Assembly: GCF_003443895.1 (NCBI RefSeq)
Contig: NZ_QQOA01000001.1
Location: forward strand, 295,874 to 359,873
DNA from: Paraburkholderia phosphatilytica
Lineage (GTDB): Bacteria > Pseudomonadota > Gammaproteobacteria > Burkholderiales > Burkholderiaceae
Reading direction: 5' to 3'
DNA length: 64,000 nt
Shown: in pieces, positions 25,622 to 34,159 of the stretch
How the letters are laid out: every line of letters begins with the position of its first letter
Position numbering within the stretch: the stretch's first letter is position 1
Program-made: the position numbers and the translations under genes
Notes under the pieces: generated by a model
Told to the model about the DNA's origin: nothing
Database searches by the model: none
What the model saw: only the letters and a program-made list of their open reading frames with translations

Positions 25622-26467
25622 TCACCCCAGTTCGAACGACGTCACCCCGAACACGCGATCGATCGCGATCGCGGGCGCGTCTTTCGTATACATCCGTGCG
25701 GTTTCGAATACGCTCGTCATGCCATGTCGTTCCGCCAGCGCGACAGCCGCAGGATTCGTTTCCGGCACGTCGAGCACGATGACCTCACCGGGCATGCTCG
25801 CCGCCAGCGCGCGAAACAGCCCGGTGGCAACGTCTGCATCATCTGCGAAGAGCGGGCCGATCTTGCACCCGGCCTTGCAGCGGCGCACGACACCGTATCC
25901 GGCGACACGGCCAGCGTCGACGGTAGCGAGCGCAACGGCATCCGGCTGCGCAATCCAGACGGAGACAAAACGCTCGCGCGCCGCGGGAAAACACCCGCGA
26001 TCGTAGGCAAGCAACTGTTCGAACGGCACGTCAGCCGCTGCCGCTACCTGCGCGCACCCGATACCATGCACGCGCCCCTGATAGCGGACGTTACGGTGCG
26101 CAAGGCGGAATCCGGACTTCCTGTAGTTCGTTTGCTGGGCAACGACACCGTCGAGACCGACGTTGCGGTCGCCTAGATAACGCATGCCGTGCTGCCAGAT
26201 TCGCATACCGAAGCCTTTGCCGCGAAACCCGGGCTTCACGATGTAGAGACCAATGAAGCCAAAGCGCTCGTCATAGGCGACGGCGGCGAGGCACGCGACC
26301 GGCTCGCCGCGCCAAACACCGACGAAGAAACCAGCGGGACCCGCTTCCATGAAACAGGACGCGTCATGCCGGCCAGGGTTCCACCCTTCTGTAGCCGCCC
26401 ATTCGACCGACATGGCCACCTCGCCGGCCGACATCGTACGCACGATAAAGTCTTCGCCTTGATCCAT
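25622..26467 (-). CDS. Two-domain GNAT N-acetyltransferase
   Basis: From the ATG at 26467 (GGAGCGAACC before it) the protein has 281 residues. The N-terminal GNAT fold shows IGLYIVKPGFRGKGFGMRIW, with the acetyl-CoA loop RGKGFG near residue 80. The C-terminal half, with GYGVVRRCKAGCKIGPLFADD and PGEVIVLDVPETNPAAVALAERHGM, matches the second domain of YitH/HolE-type acetyltransferases. Such proteins acetylate small amines or peptides; the substrate is unknown. The gene stands alone upstream of flhDC on the same strand but is separated from it by 253 bp. Confidence 0.85.
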   Translation of the reverse strand: MDQGEDFIVRTMSAGEVAMSVEWAATEGWNPGRHDASCFMEAGPAGFFVGVWRGEPVACLAAVAYDERFGFIGLYIVKPGFRGKGFGMRIWQHGMRYLGDRNVGLDGVVAQQTNYRKSGFRLAHRNVRYQGRVHGIGCAQVAAAADVPFEQLLAYDRGCFPAARERFVSVWIAQPDAVALATVDAGRVAGYGVVRRCKAGCKIGPLFADDADVATGLFRALAASMPGEVIVLDVPETNPAAVALAERHGMTSVFETARMYTKDAPAIAIDRVFGVTSFELG

Positions 26468-26574
26468 GGTTCGCTCCAGTCGCGGCTCTGGTGATTGCCG
26501 CCTCGTGTTACCGCACATGCCGCGGCTTGATTGCCGAACTTGAGTGCCTGCACCAACGACGCCTGGACAACGTC

Positions 26575-26594
26575 CTGTTCCACTGTTCAAAACA
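26575..26594 (+). promoter_or_regulatory. 20-bp element shared with the permease operon, probable IclR site
   Basis: CTGTTCCACTGTTCAAAACA differs at one base from the element at 28089-28108 upstream of the permease operon. It contains direct repeats TGTTCCA and TGTTCAA spaced 8 bp. Similarity between the two promoters continues weakly for about 40 bp downstream (CCG-AAAT-GGC-GCATA). It lies 136 bp upstream of the ABM-domain gene. A shared regulator, most simply the nearby IclR protein, is inferred. Confidence 0.55.
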
Positions 26595-26729
26595 CTCCAG
26601 TACAGCCGCAAATCGGCTGCATATCTTTACTGGAAGCTATCCAGCGAGCAACGGGTGGCCACCGAGGTCGGGCCGAGGGCCCATCACGCAGCTTGTTTTT
26701 ACCTGGGCTGCCTCTTCCACAGGAAAGTC

Positions 26730-27068
26730 ATGATCATCCGTACCTGGCGGGCTATCGCCGCAAATCAGAACGTCGTCGACACTTACGGAGCGCATCTCGA
26801 GCGCAATACGTTTCGTGAGATGCGCACACTCGATGGTCACATAGGTGCCAGCATGTTGGCCAGGCAGTTGGGTGACAAGTTCGAGATTCTTTTCATGAGC
26901 TACTGGCGTGACATGGATGCGGTGCGCCAGTTCGCGCATGGCGAAGACATCCATCGGGCCGTCGTGAAGGAAAGCACCCAGAAGCTGCTCGATTCGTTCG
27001 ATCCCGAGGTTGAATACTTCGAAGTGCAAGTGAGTAGCGGCGCAATCCTCGTGCAGACGATGAGCTGA
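26730..27068 (+). CDS. ABM-fold (antibiotic biosynthesis monooxygenase-like) protein
   Basis: A 112-residue protein from the ATG at 26730 with AGGAAAGTC before it; the longer open frame is non-coding. It begins MIIRTWRAIAANQNVVDTY, contains GHIGASMLARQLGDKFEILFMSYWRDMDAVRQFA and ends in EVEYFEVQ. These are the strands and helices of the dimeric alpha-beta barrel (ABM) fold, as in heme-degrading or small monooxygenases. No heme or catalytic residue can be assigned. It shares a promoter element with the downstream amino-acid operon and converges on iclR. Confidence 0.7.
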   Translation: MIIRTWRAIAANQNVVDTYGAHLERNTFREMRTLDGHIGASMLARQLGDKFEILFMSYWRDMDAVRQFAHGEDIHRAVVKESTQKLLDSFDPEVEYFEVQVSSGAILVQTMS

Positions 27069-27101
27069 ACGCTGGTAGCGCGATTCGTTCGCGGCGGCCG
27101 A

Positions 27102-27137
27102 TTATCGGGTCTGGCCTGCTTATCGGGTCTGGCCTGC
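27102..27137. repeat. Tandem 18-bp duplication spanning the iclR stop codon
   Basis: TTATCGGGTCTGGCCTGC occurs twice in perfect tandem (27102-27119 and 27120-27137). On the minus strand each unit encodes AGQTR plus a TAA, so the duplication copies the end of iclR including its stop. The protein is unchanged because the first stop is used. It looks like a recent replication slippage event. Confidence 0.85.
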
Positions 27138-27962
27138 GGCGTGCGAGTAGGCGTCGGCAAGCGCCTGGGCGGTCGCCTTCAGCGAGTTGGCCGAAAGCTC
27201 GAGCCGTGCCCGATGCGGCGCGTTGATCGATACCGTGCAGTTGATCGCGGCCGGTTGCAGCCGGCGTGGCAGTGGCAGCGGCACCGCGATCGCGTCGATG
27301 TCGGCGAGCCATGGGCCGCGCGCCCGACAATAGCCGTTCGTCTGGAACAGCTTTGCATCGTCTGCGAGTAACTGCATGCCAGCGTCGAAGCTTTGTGGCA
27401 CGCGCACCTTGATGCGGTTCAGCAGACGCTCGCGGTCTGTACCCGCGTGGCCCAGGATCAGCGCCCGCCCGATCGTGCTGTGCAGAAGCGGGCTGACCGT
27501 GCCGACATCGGGCAGATACGGATTCACCAGATCGACTCGTACCGTGTCGATGTGAAAAGCGCTGACGCGTTCGCACACGGCCAGATTGACCGTAAAGCCG
27601 GTTTCGGCAGCGAGCGCCTGAAGAAAGGGGCGTGCGACCTGGCGGATCGGCATGCTCGTGAGGACCGGGTGGCTCAGTCCGAGCAGCGCGGTACCCAGCC
27701 TGAATGCACCGGACTCCTCCTGAATCAGATAGCCGTAGAGCGAAAGCGTATAGGTGAGGCGCGATACCGTCGCTTTCGGAAGACCAGTTCGATCGGAGAT
27801 GGCGCGGTTGGTGAGCACAGGCTCGGACGCACTGAAAGCCCGCAGTACGTCCAGGCCGCGCGCCAGATTGGTCGAAAATTGCCGGTCGCCCGCTTCGTCA
27901 TGCGAGCTGTCCGGGCTCGTCAGGTCGCGGCCTGGCGGGAGGGAATCGGATGGAGAGGTCAC
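27120..27962 (-). CDS. IclR-family transcriptional regulator
   Basis: A 280-residue IclR with a GTG start. After a polar N-terminal tail the winged helix reads ARGLDVLRAFSASEPVLTNRAISDRTGLPKATVSRLTYTLSLYGYL. The effector domain includes GFTVNLAVCERVSAFHIDTVR and the signature SINAPHRARLELSA near the C-terminus. It is divergent from the permease/D-amino-acid transaminase/aminotransferase operon, which it very likely controls. The 20-bp elements at 26575 and 28089 are candidate operators. The C-terminus is followed by an exact 18-bp duplication. Confidence 0.88.
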   Translation of the reverse strand: MTSPSDSLPPGRDLTSPDSSHDEAGDRQFSTNLARGLDVLRAFSASEPVLTNRAISDRTGLPKATVSRLTYTLSLYGYLIQEESGAFRLGTALLGLSHPVLTSMPIRQVARPFLQALAAETGFTVNLAVCERVSAFHIDTVRVDLVNPYLPDVGTVSPLLHSTIGRALILGHAGTDRERLLNRIKVRVPQSFDAGMQLLADDAKLFQTNGYCRARGPWLADIDAIAVPLPLPRRLQPAAINCTVSINAPHRARLELSANSLKATAQALADAYSHAAGQTR

Positions 27963-28039
27963 GTCGGCATCCAGTGCGGGTTCGGCTATCGGGCCATGCC
28001 AATCTACTCAAAAACAGGCAGCTTGTGGAAGCAATCTGT

Positions 28040-28057
28040 GCTCAGGCTCAGGCTCAG
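28040..28057. repeat. GCTCAG hexamer repeated three times
   Basis: Three perfect tandem copies of GCTCAG in the 319-bp region between iclR and the permease gene, about 30 bp upstream of the shared 20-bp element. Apart from this repeat and that element I see no gene or RNA in the region. Copy-number change could alter promoter spacing; no function is shown. Confidence 0.6.
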
Positions 28058-28088
28058 GCACTAGCACAGCCAAAATCGAGGTAACTCG

Positions 28089-28108
28089 CTGTTCCATTGT
28101 TCAAAACA
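28089..28108 (+). promoter_or_regulatory. 20-bp element upstream of the permease/aminotransferase operon
   Basis: CTGTTCCATTGTTCAAAACA matches 19 of 20 bases of the element at 26575-26594. It lies 173 bp upstream of the permease start and about 127 bp from the iclR start, a good position for a divergent IclR operator. The repeat TGTTCCA-n-TGTTCAA suggests direct-repeat recognition. Confidence 0.55.
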
Positions 28109-28281
28109 GCCATGCACGACCGAAGATTTGGCGGCATACGCTTGTATTCAGCGTCGATACTTTCTTACGACGGAAGTGAATCGGAGCTTGCTTTGATTCC
28201 GCGTACATCGCGTACAGGGCAGGTGGAGAACATAAAAACCCGGGCGACCGGCTGGTGGAATCAACTGGCGGGCGCCGCGTG

Positions 28282-29637
28282 ATGGAGATGACCTTGGCAA
28301 ATACTGAGGAAGCGAAACTAAAGAAGGTCCTGGGATTGCAGGACGTCCTGGCGCTGGCGGTCGGCCTGACTATTGGCACAGGGATCCTGATTCTCATGGG
28401 GCCAGGCATCGGACTCACTGGGAAAGGGGTCGTTCTTGCCTTTTTCATATCCGGCATCACGAACTGTATCAACCTGATTCCGATGACGCAGTTGTGCTCG
28501 GCGATGCCGACCACCGGCGCCGGTTACCGATACTCATCGCTGTTGCTCGGTCCGAGATGTGGCTTTCTGTTCGAGCTAGGCGTCTTGATGTCGAAGGTAA
28601 CGATCGGCCTGTTCTCGCTGTCGTTCGCCCAGTACGCACAGGGGTTGTTCCCCACGTTACCCATTCAATTGACCGCCTTTGTGGTTTTGACGTTCTTTTT
28701 CGTCATCAATGTCGTAGGGCTAAGATCTTCCGCGGTTGTGCAGCGCTGGCTTGTCGTAATCAAACTGTCGGGCCTTGCGGTTTTCGTCATCTGGGGTATC
28801 TCTGCGGTCGATTTCTCCAGCTTCACACACACGAGTGAATTGCTACCCAACGGTGTGAATGGTTTGATGCAGGCCGTAGGCCTTGTCGCGTACTCAAGCT
28901 TTGGGGCCGTGGCCATTGCTGAACTCGGTGGCGAGATGAAAAGGCCAGCGCGGGATCTTCCGATCGGACTCGTGCTCGGTACGCTCGTCGTGACGGCTGT
29001 CTACGTGCTGGTTGCGTTCGTTGCCGCGGGTGTTCTCCCGGTCGCTCAAGTTGCAAACAAGCCTCTGATGTACGTCGCGAAAAACTTCATGCCACATGGG
29101 TTCTACGTCTATTTCATCATCGCCGGCGCGATTGTGTCGATCGGTGCGACGCTCAATGGAGCCTTCCAGTGGATCACGAAGGGGTTCGTCGTTGCCTGTG
29201 AAGATGGTTGGCTTCCAAAGGGCTTTGGCGCAGTGAACGCACGTTTTGGTACGCCGCACTTCTGTTTGCTCTTTTTCTACCTCCTTGGCGTGCTGGTGAT
29301 CTGGACCGGCATCACGGTCGTCGACATCGCTCGTATCGGTTTTGGAGCGTTGCTGACCGTCAATATGATTCCCGCCGTAGCATGCGCGCTTTTGCCGAGA
29401 AAGTATCCAAAGGAGTATGCCAACGCCCCATTTCGCCTCAAGCCGGCTCTGCTGTACCCGTGCATCGCCGCGGCATTGATATGCATGGCGGGGCAGGCTT
29501 ACTACCTCCTCGCAGGTCTGCCAAACCATCTTCTCATCATGGAGGGCGTGCTCTTCCTGTCGGCGATCACTTACGTAATCATTGCCGGCCGTCGCCGGGA
29601 GAATGCGCAGCAGCAGCTTCAGCCCGATGCTCCATGA
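28282..29637 (+). CDS. APC-superfamily amino acid permease
   Basis: A 12-helix permease of about 450 residues. Helix 1 is QDVLALAVGLTIGTGILILMGPGIGLTG, with the unwound GTGI substrate site, and helix 2 contains MTQLCSAMPTTGAGYRY, the AMPTAGGxY-like APC motif. Helix 6 has AYSSFGAVAIAELGGEMKRPARDLP. Starts at ATG 28282, ATG 28288 or TTG 28294 are possible; GGAG six bases before the TTG makes 28294 (MANTEEAKLKK) the best by spacing. It is the first gene of an operon with a D-amino-acid transaminase and a second aminotransferase, so it probably imports a D- or beta-amino acid. Confidence 0.87.
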   Translation: MEMTLANTEEAKLKKVLGLQDVLALAVGLTIGTGILILMGPGIGLTGKGVVLAFFISGITNCINLIPMTQLCSAMPTTGAGYRYSSLLLGPRCGFLFELGVLMSKVTIGLFSLSFAQYAQGLFPTLPIQLTAFVVLTFFFVINVVGLRSSAVVQRWLVVIKLSGLAVFVIWGISAVDFSSFTHTSELLPNGVNGLMQAVGLVAYSSFGAVAIAELGGEMKRPARDLPIGLVLGTLVVTAVYVLVAFVAAGVLPVAQVANKPLMYVAKNFMPHGFYVYFIIAGAIVSIGATLNGAFQWITKGFVVACEDGWLPKGFGAVNARFGTPHFCLLFFYLLGVLVIWTGITVVDIARIGFGALLTVNMIPAVACALLPRKYPKEYANAPFRLKPALLYPCIAAALICMAGQAYYLLAGLPNHLLIMEGVLFLSAITYVIIAGRRRENAQQQLQPDAP

Positions 29638-29717
29638 ACAGGGAACAACTTGCGGCTTGCTAGTCAGTATTGCGAAAGAACGCCTGGCCTGGATTCGATC
29701 TTAGAGGAATCAACTAC

Positions 29718-30602
29718 ATGGTCAAAAATTTGAAGCCGATCCGCACCGTCTATCTCAATGGCGAATGGTTGCCGGAAGATGAAGCGAAAGTTTCGATTTT
29801 CGATCGTGGTTTCCTGTTCGCGGATGCGGTGTATGAAGTGACGGCCATTGTCGATGGAAAGCTTTTTGATTGCGGCAGTCATTTTGCACGCCTTCGGAGG
29901 TCACTCGACACGCTTGGCATCGCTATGCCCGCTTCGGAATGCACTTTGCTGGATGCGCACAAAGAAATCGCGCGACGTAATGAAGTCACGGAAGGTCTGA
30001 TTTATTTGCAGATCTCGCGAGGCGTACAGGACCGAAATTTTCTCATGCCGGACGATCTGCGACCGACCATCGCAATGTTCACACAGGCGAAGCGCATCCG
30101 TGACAATCCGAAGTGGGACAGTGGTATCGCGGTACGAACCTCGCCGGATGGGCGCTGGGCACTGCGTCAGATCAAGACTACGCAGCTGCTTTATTCGTCG
30201 CTGCAAAAGAGCGAATCCGTTCGTCAGGGTTTCGACGACGTGCTGTTCGTGGAGGACGGCTATATCACCGAGAGTGGATCGGCGAATTTCCACGCCATTA
30301 CTGCCGATGGCACGCTCGTGACCCGTCAGCTGTCGAATGCGCTGTTGCACGGCACCGCACGTCGCTCGATTCTGGACATTGCACGCGCAACGGGACTTCG
30401 TGTCGAGGAACGAGCCTTGACGCTGGACGAAGCCAGGGAGGCGTCAGAGGCGTTCATCACGGATTCCGTCGGCTTGCTGACGCCAGTTGTTTCGATCGAT
30501 CGACGGCAAATAGGCTCCGGAATTCCTGGGCCCATCAGCAAGCGACTGCGTGAACTCTATATCGAGGCGCAGCTGGCAAATGGTGACAGCATCGCGGAAT
30601 AA
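29718..30602 (+). CDS. dat: D-amino-acid transaminase (fold-type IV PLP aminotransferase)
   Basis: A 294-residue class IV aminotransferase from the ATG at 29718, with AGAGGA upstream. It has VYLNGEWLPEDEAKVSIFDRGFLFADAVYEV at the start, as in Dat/IlvE. The PLP lysine is in QIKTTQLLYSS, the position of Lys145 of Bacillus D-AAT, and ITESGSANFHAI and LLHGTARRSILDIA bind the PLP phosphate. It interconverts D-alanine/D-glutamate and their keto acids. Lying 80 bp after a permease and before another aminotransferase, it fits catabolism of an imported D-amino acid. R-selective amine transamination is an alternative. Confidence 0.88.
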   Translation: MVKNLKPIRTVYLNGEWLPEDEAKVSIFDRGFLFADAVYEVTAIVDGKLFDCGSHFARLRRSLDTLGIAMPASECTLLDAHKEIARRNEVTEGLIYLQISRGVQDRNFLMPDDLRPTIAMFTQAKRIRDNPKWDSGIAVRTSPDGRWALRQIKTTQLLYSSLQKSESVRQGFDDVLFVEDGYITESGSANFHAITADGTLVTRQLSNALLHGTARRSILDIARATGLRVEERALTLDEAREASEAFITDSVGLLTPVVSIDRRQIGSGIPGPISKRLRELYIEAQLANGDSIAE

Positions 30603-30673
30603 ATCCTCCGCACCGGCAAGTCGATCGCGACCCGGTCGCCTTTCGTGGATTTAACCAGGCATCACTGACGACA

Positions 30674-31885
30674 ATGTACCCATTCTCCCGCGCGTTTGTT
30701 AACCCTGCGAGCTCGCCGATTCGGGATCTGTTCAAGTATCTCGACGATCCGGAAATGATCTCCTTTGCCGGAGGCTACCCGGATCCCACGCTGTTCGACG
30801 TGGATGGCCTCGAAGCAGCGTCCCGACGTGCGTACGGGGATAGCCTGTCATGCCTCCAGTACGGCAGTACGGACGGGATCGCCAAGCTGAAAATGGAGAT
30901 CATTCACCTCATGGCTTCGCGAGGCGTTGCAACCTGCGCAGAGAATCTCGTTGTGACGACCGGTTCGCAGCAAGCGTTTGACTTGCTCTTGCGGGTCATG
31001 GTGAACGATGGTGACGTGGTTTTCGTCGAGACTCCCACGTATCCGATGAACATCCTGGCGGCCCGCGCGCAAGGGGCGCGCATCGTGCCTGTGAACACGG
31101 ACAGCGACGGCCTCAACGTGGTTGAACTCGAGCGGTTGCTAGACGCCATTCGTTCCGACGCAGACAGGCCAAAACTGCTGTACACCGTGCCCTCTTTCGG
31201 AAATCCCACAGGCGCGACGCTGAGTCTTCAACGTCGTCTGCACCTCCTCAAACTCGCAGTGAAACATCGCTTCTTGATCGCAGAAGACGATCCGTATGGA
31301 GACCTGAGATTCGGCGGGGATGGCATTCCGTCACTGCAAGCGCTTACCCGTGAAGTCGACGGCAGCAGTGATTGGGTCGTCCACATGGCAAGCCTCTCGA
31401 AGATCGTTGCCCCAGGACTTCGCGTCGCGTGGAGCATCTCCCCGCTGCCCATCGCACATCGCTGCTATGTTGCGAAGCAAAGCGCGGATGTGGGTAGTTC
31501 GCCATGGACGCAAGGCATCGCCGCCGAGTACCTCGCCGCGGGGAGCCTTGAGCGCCATCTGAAAAGCATCCGTAACGGGTACGGTGAAAAGTGCCGTGTG
31601 CTTTGCCACTCATTGCGCGAACTGATGGGTGATGCGCTCACGTTTCACGAACCCGAAGGGGGAATGTTCATCTGGGCAAAACTCAACGGTGATCTCACAG
31701 CGGCCGAACTGCTGAAGGAATGCATCGAGCGCAAGGTGATGTTCGTACCGGGCGCGGGCTTCCATGCAGGTGATCCCGACCCGACGACACTTCGCCTTTC
31801 CTTCGCGGCGCCTTCCGTGGCCAACATAAAAAAGGGAGTCAAGCGACTTCACGACGCGTTGGAGACCATCCGCGCGCGAGTGTGA
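30674..31885 (+). CDS. PLP-dependent aminotransferase, class I/II (LysN/2-aminoadipate-like)
   Basis: A 403-residue fold-type I aminotransferase. It opens with SSPIRDLFKYLDDPEMISFAGGYPDP, typical of the LysN/ARO8-like subgroup. It has TGSQQAFDLLLRVMVNDGDVV, the NPTG substrate motif in PSFGNPTGATLS, EDDPYGDLRF and the PLP lysine in SLSKIVAPGLRVAW. No GntR domain is fused, so it is not a MocR regulator. It is the third gene of the operon, 71 bp after dat. It may regenerate an amino-group acceptor or process the L-enantiomer. Substrate is unproven. Confidence 0.87.
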   Translation: MYPFSRAFVNPASSPIRDLFKYLDDPEMISFAGGYPDPTLFDVDGLEAASRRAYGDSLSCLQYGSTDGIAKLKMEIIHLMASRGVATCAENLVVTTGSQQAFDLLLRVMVNDGDVVFVETPTYPMNILAARAQGARIVPVNTDSDGLNVVELERLLDAIRSDADRPKLLYTVPSFGNPTGATLSLQRRLHLLKLAVKHRFLIAEDDPYGDLRFGGDGIPSLQALTREVDGSSDWVVHMASLSKIVAPGLRVAWSISPLPIAHRCYVAKQSADVGSSPWTQGIAAEYLAAGSLERHLKSIRNGYGEKCRVLCHSLRELMGDALTFHEPEGGMFIWAKLNGDLTAAELLKECIERKVMFVPGAGFHAGDPDPTTLRLSFAAPSVANIKKGVKRLHDALETIRARV

Positions 31886-32051
31886 CGCCGTCACGCGGCA
31901 CCGGCGAGCAGCCTCATTGCCTGTTGCCAGCGCGGAGGCCCTGCCGTTCAGACGACCGCATCGCTCCGATCGATTGATGAACCCGAAAAGCCTTGCGTCT
32001 TCGACCGTAAGGAATGGCGGGTTCGAAATGCGGAGACGTTAGTTAGGGAGA

Positions 32052-33580
32052 ATGGCACTTACTTAAGCCCGCAAGGAGGAGAAGACGCGGGTAAGTACTT
32101 GAAGAGAAAGAGAGGAGGCTGATCCAAGGATTGATAGGATGGTTGTTACCAAGCAAACACCGTCTCATTCCAAAGATCAGCCAGCATGGATCGTAATGCA
32201 CGAAGTCATCGTAGGCAAACACGAAGCACAGTTCAAAACCGGGCGCGCAGGACTCAGGCCGTGGACTACTTCAACATACTGACGAGCCCGCGGCTGTTAG
32301 GCATAACGGAAGCGTATTTGCCAGAGCATCGAGAATGGCTGTATCCGCCGACGGTGACGCTGTCGATGTTCATGCGCCAGGCGCTGGAAGAGGACGCTTC
32401 GTGTCAGAAGGCAGTCAACGGATGGGCCGCGCAGCGAGCTGCCGACGGGCTGCGGCCCATGAGTGTGCGTACGGGAGGCTACTGCCGCGCTCGCCAGAGA
32501 CTGCCGCTGACGCTGGTCCGGGAGTTGGCGCGCGAGACGGGGCATCAACTGCACGAACAGGCCAAGCCGGCCTGGAAGTGGCGCGGGCGCCCGGTCAAGC
32601 TGGTTGACGGCACCGGGATCTCGATGCCCGATACGCCGTCGAACCAGGCCCGCTTCCCGCAGTCCAGTTCTCAGGCCGAAGGAGTGGGGTTTCCGTTAGC
32701 CTATCTGGTTGCGGTGATCTGTCTGGCAAGCGGCGCAGTGCTGGAGGCGGCTGTCGGAACTTACGCGGGCAAAGGCAGTGAAGAGCTGACGGCGTTTCGC
32801 ATGCTGCAAAACACGTTTCGTAGAGGTGACGTGATCGTCGCCGATGCCTTGTACTGCCACTACTTTCTGATGGCCTCAATGATCGCCGCCGGGGTGGATG
32901 TCGTGATGGAACAGCATGGGGCGCGCCGCACCGACTTTCGGAGAGGCAAGTCCCTGGGTACGCGCGATCACATTGTGACGTGGCCCAAACCCCGGCATTG
33001 CCCCACCTGGATGACGCGTGAGCAGTACCAGGCCTTCCGCGATGAACTGATGGTGCGCGAGTCCAGGCTGCATCACCGGGTGCTGGTCACCACGATGCTT
33101 GATGCACGCAAGACGAGCAAACAAGACCTCTCGCAGTTGTATGCCAGGCGTTGGAACGTGGAACTGGATCTACGTAACATCAAGACGACGATGGGCATGG
33201 ATGTGCTGCATTGCCAAACTGCCCACATGAACGAGAAGGAGATCTGGGTCCATCTGCTGGCCTACAACGTGATTCGGCTGCTGATGGCCCAAGCCGCCAG
33301 CCACTACGCCACCGATCCGAGAACACTGAGTTTCAAGCACACCGTGCAGCTATGGACTGAATGGCTGGCCAGAGGTCTGACGGCAACTCACGATCAGAGT
33401 CTCCTGTTCAACCTGATCGCGCAGTCTTGCGTTGAGTTGGGAATCGCCCCGGCCGCATCGAACCACGAATGCGAAAACGAAGACCGAAGTCTTACCCATG
33501 GCTGAAAGAGCATCGTCACATCGCACGCGAGCGCGTCCGAAAATATGGGCACGCTCCACGGGCTTAAGTAAGTGCCATTC
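32052..33580 (+). mobile_element. IS4-family insertion sequence, apparently intact (1529 bp)
   Basis: Perfect 22-bp terminal inverted repeats lie at 32052-32073 (starting GAATGGCACTTACTTAAGCC) and 33559-33580 in reverse. They enclose a single full-length transposase gene. The outer flanks are CGTTAGTTAGGGA on the left and CGTTCTAGGGGA on the right. These are similar but not identical, so a clean target-site duplication is not seen; it may have decayed or the ends may have recombined. The element marks the left edge of the accessory region that runs to about 39.5 kb. Confidence 0.88.
32186..33505 (+). CDS. IS4-family transposase
   Basis: A 439-residue DDE transposase, full length for its group. 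The catalytic Asps are in KLVDGTGISMPDT and DVIVADALYCHY. The catalytic Glu lies in YARRWNVELDLRNIKTTMGM, the Y-(2)R-(3)E-(6)K signature of IS4. The N-terminal helical region (residues 1-130) is present and there is no frameshift, so the protein may be active. It sits inside perfect 22-bp inverted repeats. Neighbouring genes are unaffected except that the insertion separates the amino-acid operon from the toxin-antitoxin region. Confidence 0.92.
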   Translation: MDRNARSHRRQTRSTVQNRARRTQAVDYFNILTSPRLLGITEAYLPEHREWLYPPTVTLSMFMRQALEEDASCQKAVNGWAAQRAADGLRPMSVRTGGYCRARQRLPLTLVRELARETGHQLHEQAKPAWKWRGRPVKLVDGTGISMPDTPSNQARFPQSSSQAEGVGFPLAYLVAVICLASGAVLEAAVGTYAGKGSEELTAFRMLQNTFRRGDVIVADALYCHYFLMASMIAAGVDVVMEQHGARRTDFRRGKSLGTRDHIVTWPKPRHCPTWMTREQYQAFRDELMVRESRLHHRVLVTTMLDARKTSKQDLSQLYARRWNVELDLRNIKTTMGMDVLHCQTAHMNEKEIWVHLLAYNVIRLLMAQAASHYATDPRTLSFKHTVQLWTEWLARGLTATHDQSLLFNLIAQSCVELGIAPAASNHECENEDRSLTHG

Positions 33581-33752
33581 GTTCTAGGGGACGACCTTTA
33601 TCTTGGCCACGCGCAGCCAAAGTTGACTAACTACACACCAGCACTCGCGATCCGCTGGGCGGTGGGTGGGCGCATGATTCCTAGGTGCACGAAGTGATCC
33701 AGGCGACCCTGACGCGCGCCCGGTTTCCGAAACGATATTGAGGGACTCGATC

Positions 33753-34085
33753 ATGGCACTTGTCATTCCTGCCGCGCCCTCGGTACTTGCACCTCTCGAA
33801 GACTGGCAACGCCGTGTGCAAGCGCTGGAACAACTGCTGTACGACGGCGATAGCGACGTCCGCGCGGCAGCCCTGTCCGGCCTGCGGTCGGCGCGCCGCA
33901 TGGTGGTCGCGAAATCGACACCGGGCGCGGTCGCGCCGGCCGGTGACGCCCTGATCAAGACCGCGGTCACCCGACAGGGCGACGCGCGCCCTGAGCGGGC
34001 GGAAGAACGAGACCTGGCTGCGGCCGGGTTTTTTGTGCGGCGCGGCTTGCCTGATAATGCGTGTTTGCAGGCAAGGGACCGCTGA
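33753..34085 (+). CDS. Small hypothetical protein near TA module
   Basis: A 110-residue frame from the ATG at 33753, with AGGGACTCGATC before it. The N-terminal half (LEDWQRRVQALEQLLYDGDSDVRAAALSGL) looks like helices with normal codon bias. The C-terminal third overlaps a rho-independent-type hairpin with a T6 tract at 34013-34034, so the end may not be translated as drawn or the gene may be decayed. No family is recognised. It lies between the IS4 element and the ParDE genes. Confidence 0.4.
   Translation: MALVIPAAPSVLAPLEDWQRRVQALEQLLYDGDSDVRAAALSGLRSARRMVVAKSTPGAVAPAGDALIKTAVTRQGDARPERAEERDLAAAGFFVRRGLPDNACLQARDR
34013..34034 (+). terminator. Rho-independent-type terminator inside or after a small ORF
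   Basis: CCTGGC-TGCG-GCCGGG forms a six-pair stem (one G-T pair) with a four-base loop, followed directly by TTTTTT. This is one of the best U-tract terminators in the window. It lies within the 3' third of the small ORF at 33753-34085, which casts doubt on that ORF's end. Confidence 0.65.
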
Positions 34086-34159
34086 CAGGCGGCCTGCGAC
34101 CACTTTTTCGAATGCGAAAAAGCGCCGGGCGGTGGTCGACGGCGCTCAGGGGCAGGGTG

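Noticed and set aside
28040..28057. Triplicate GCTCAG as part of a CRISPR or integron array
   Set aside because: Only three contiguous hexamers with no spacers; a simple tandem repeat.
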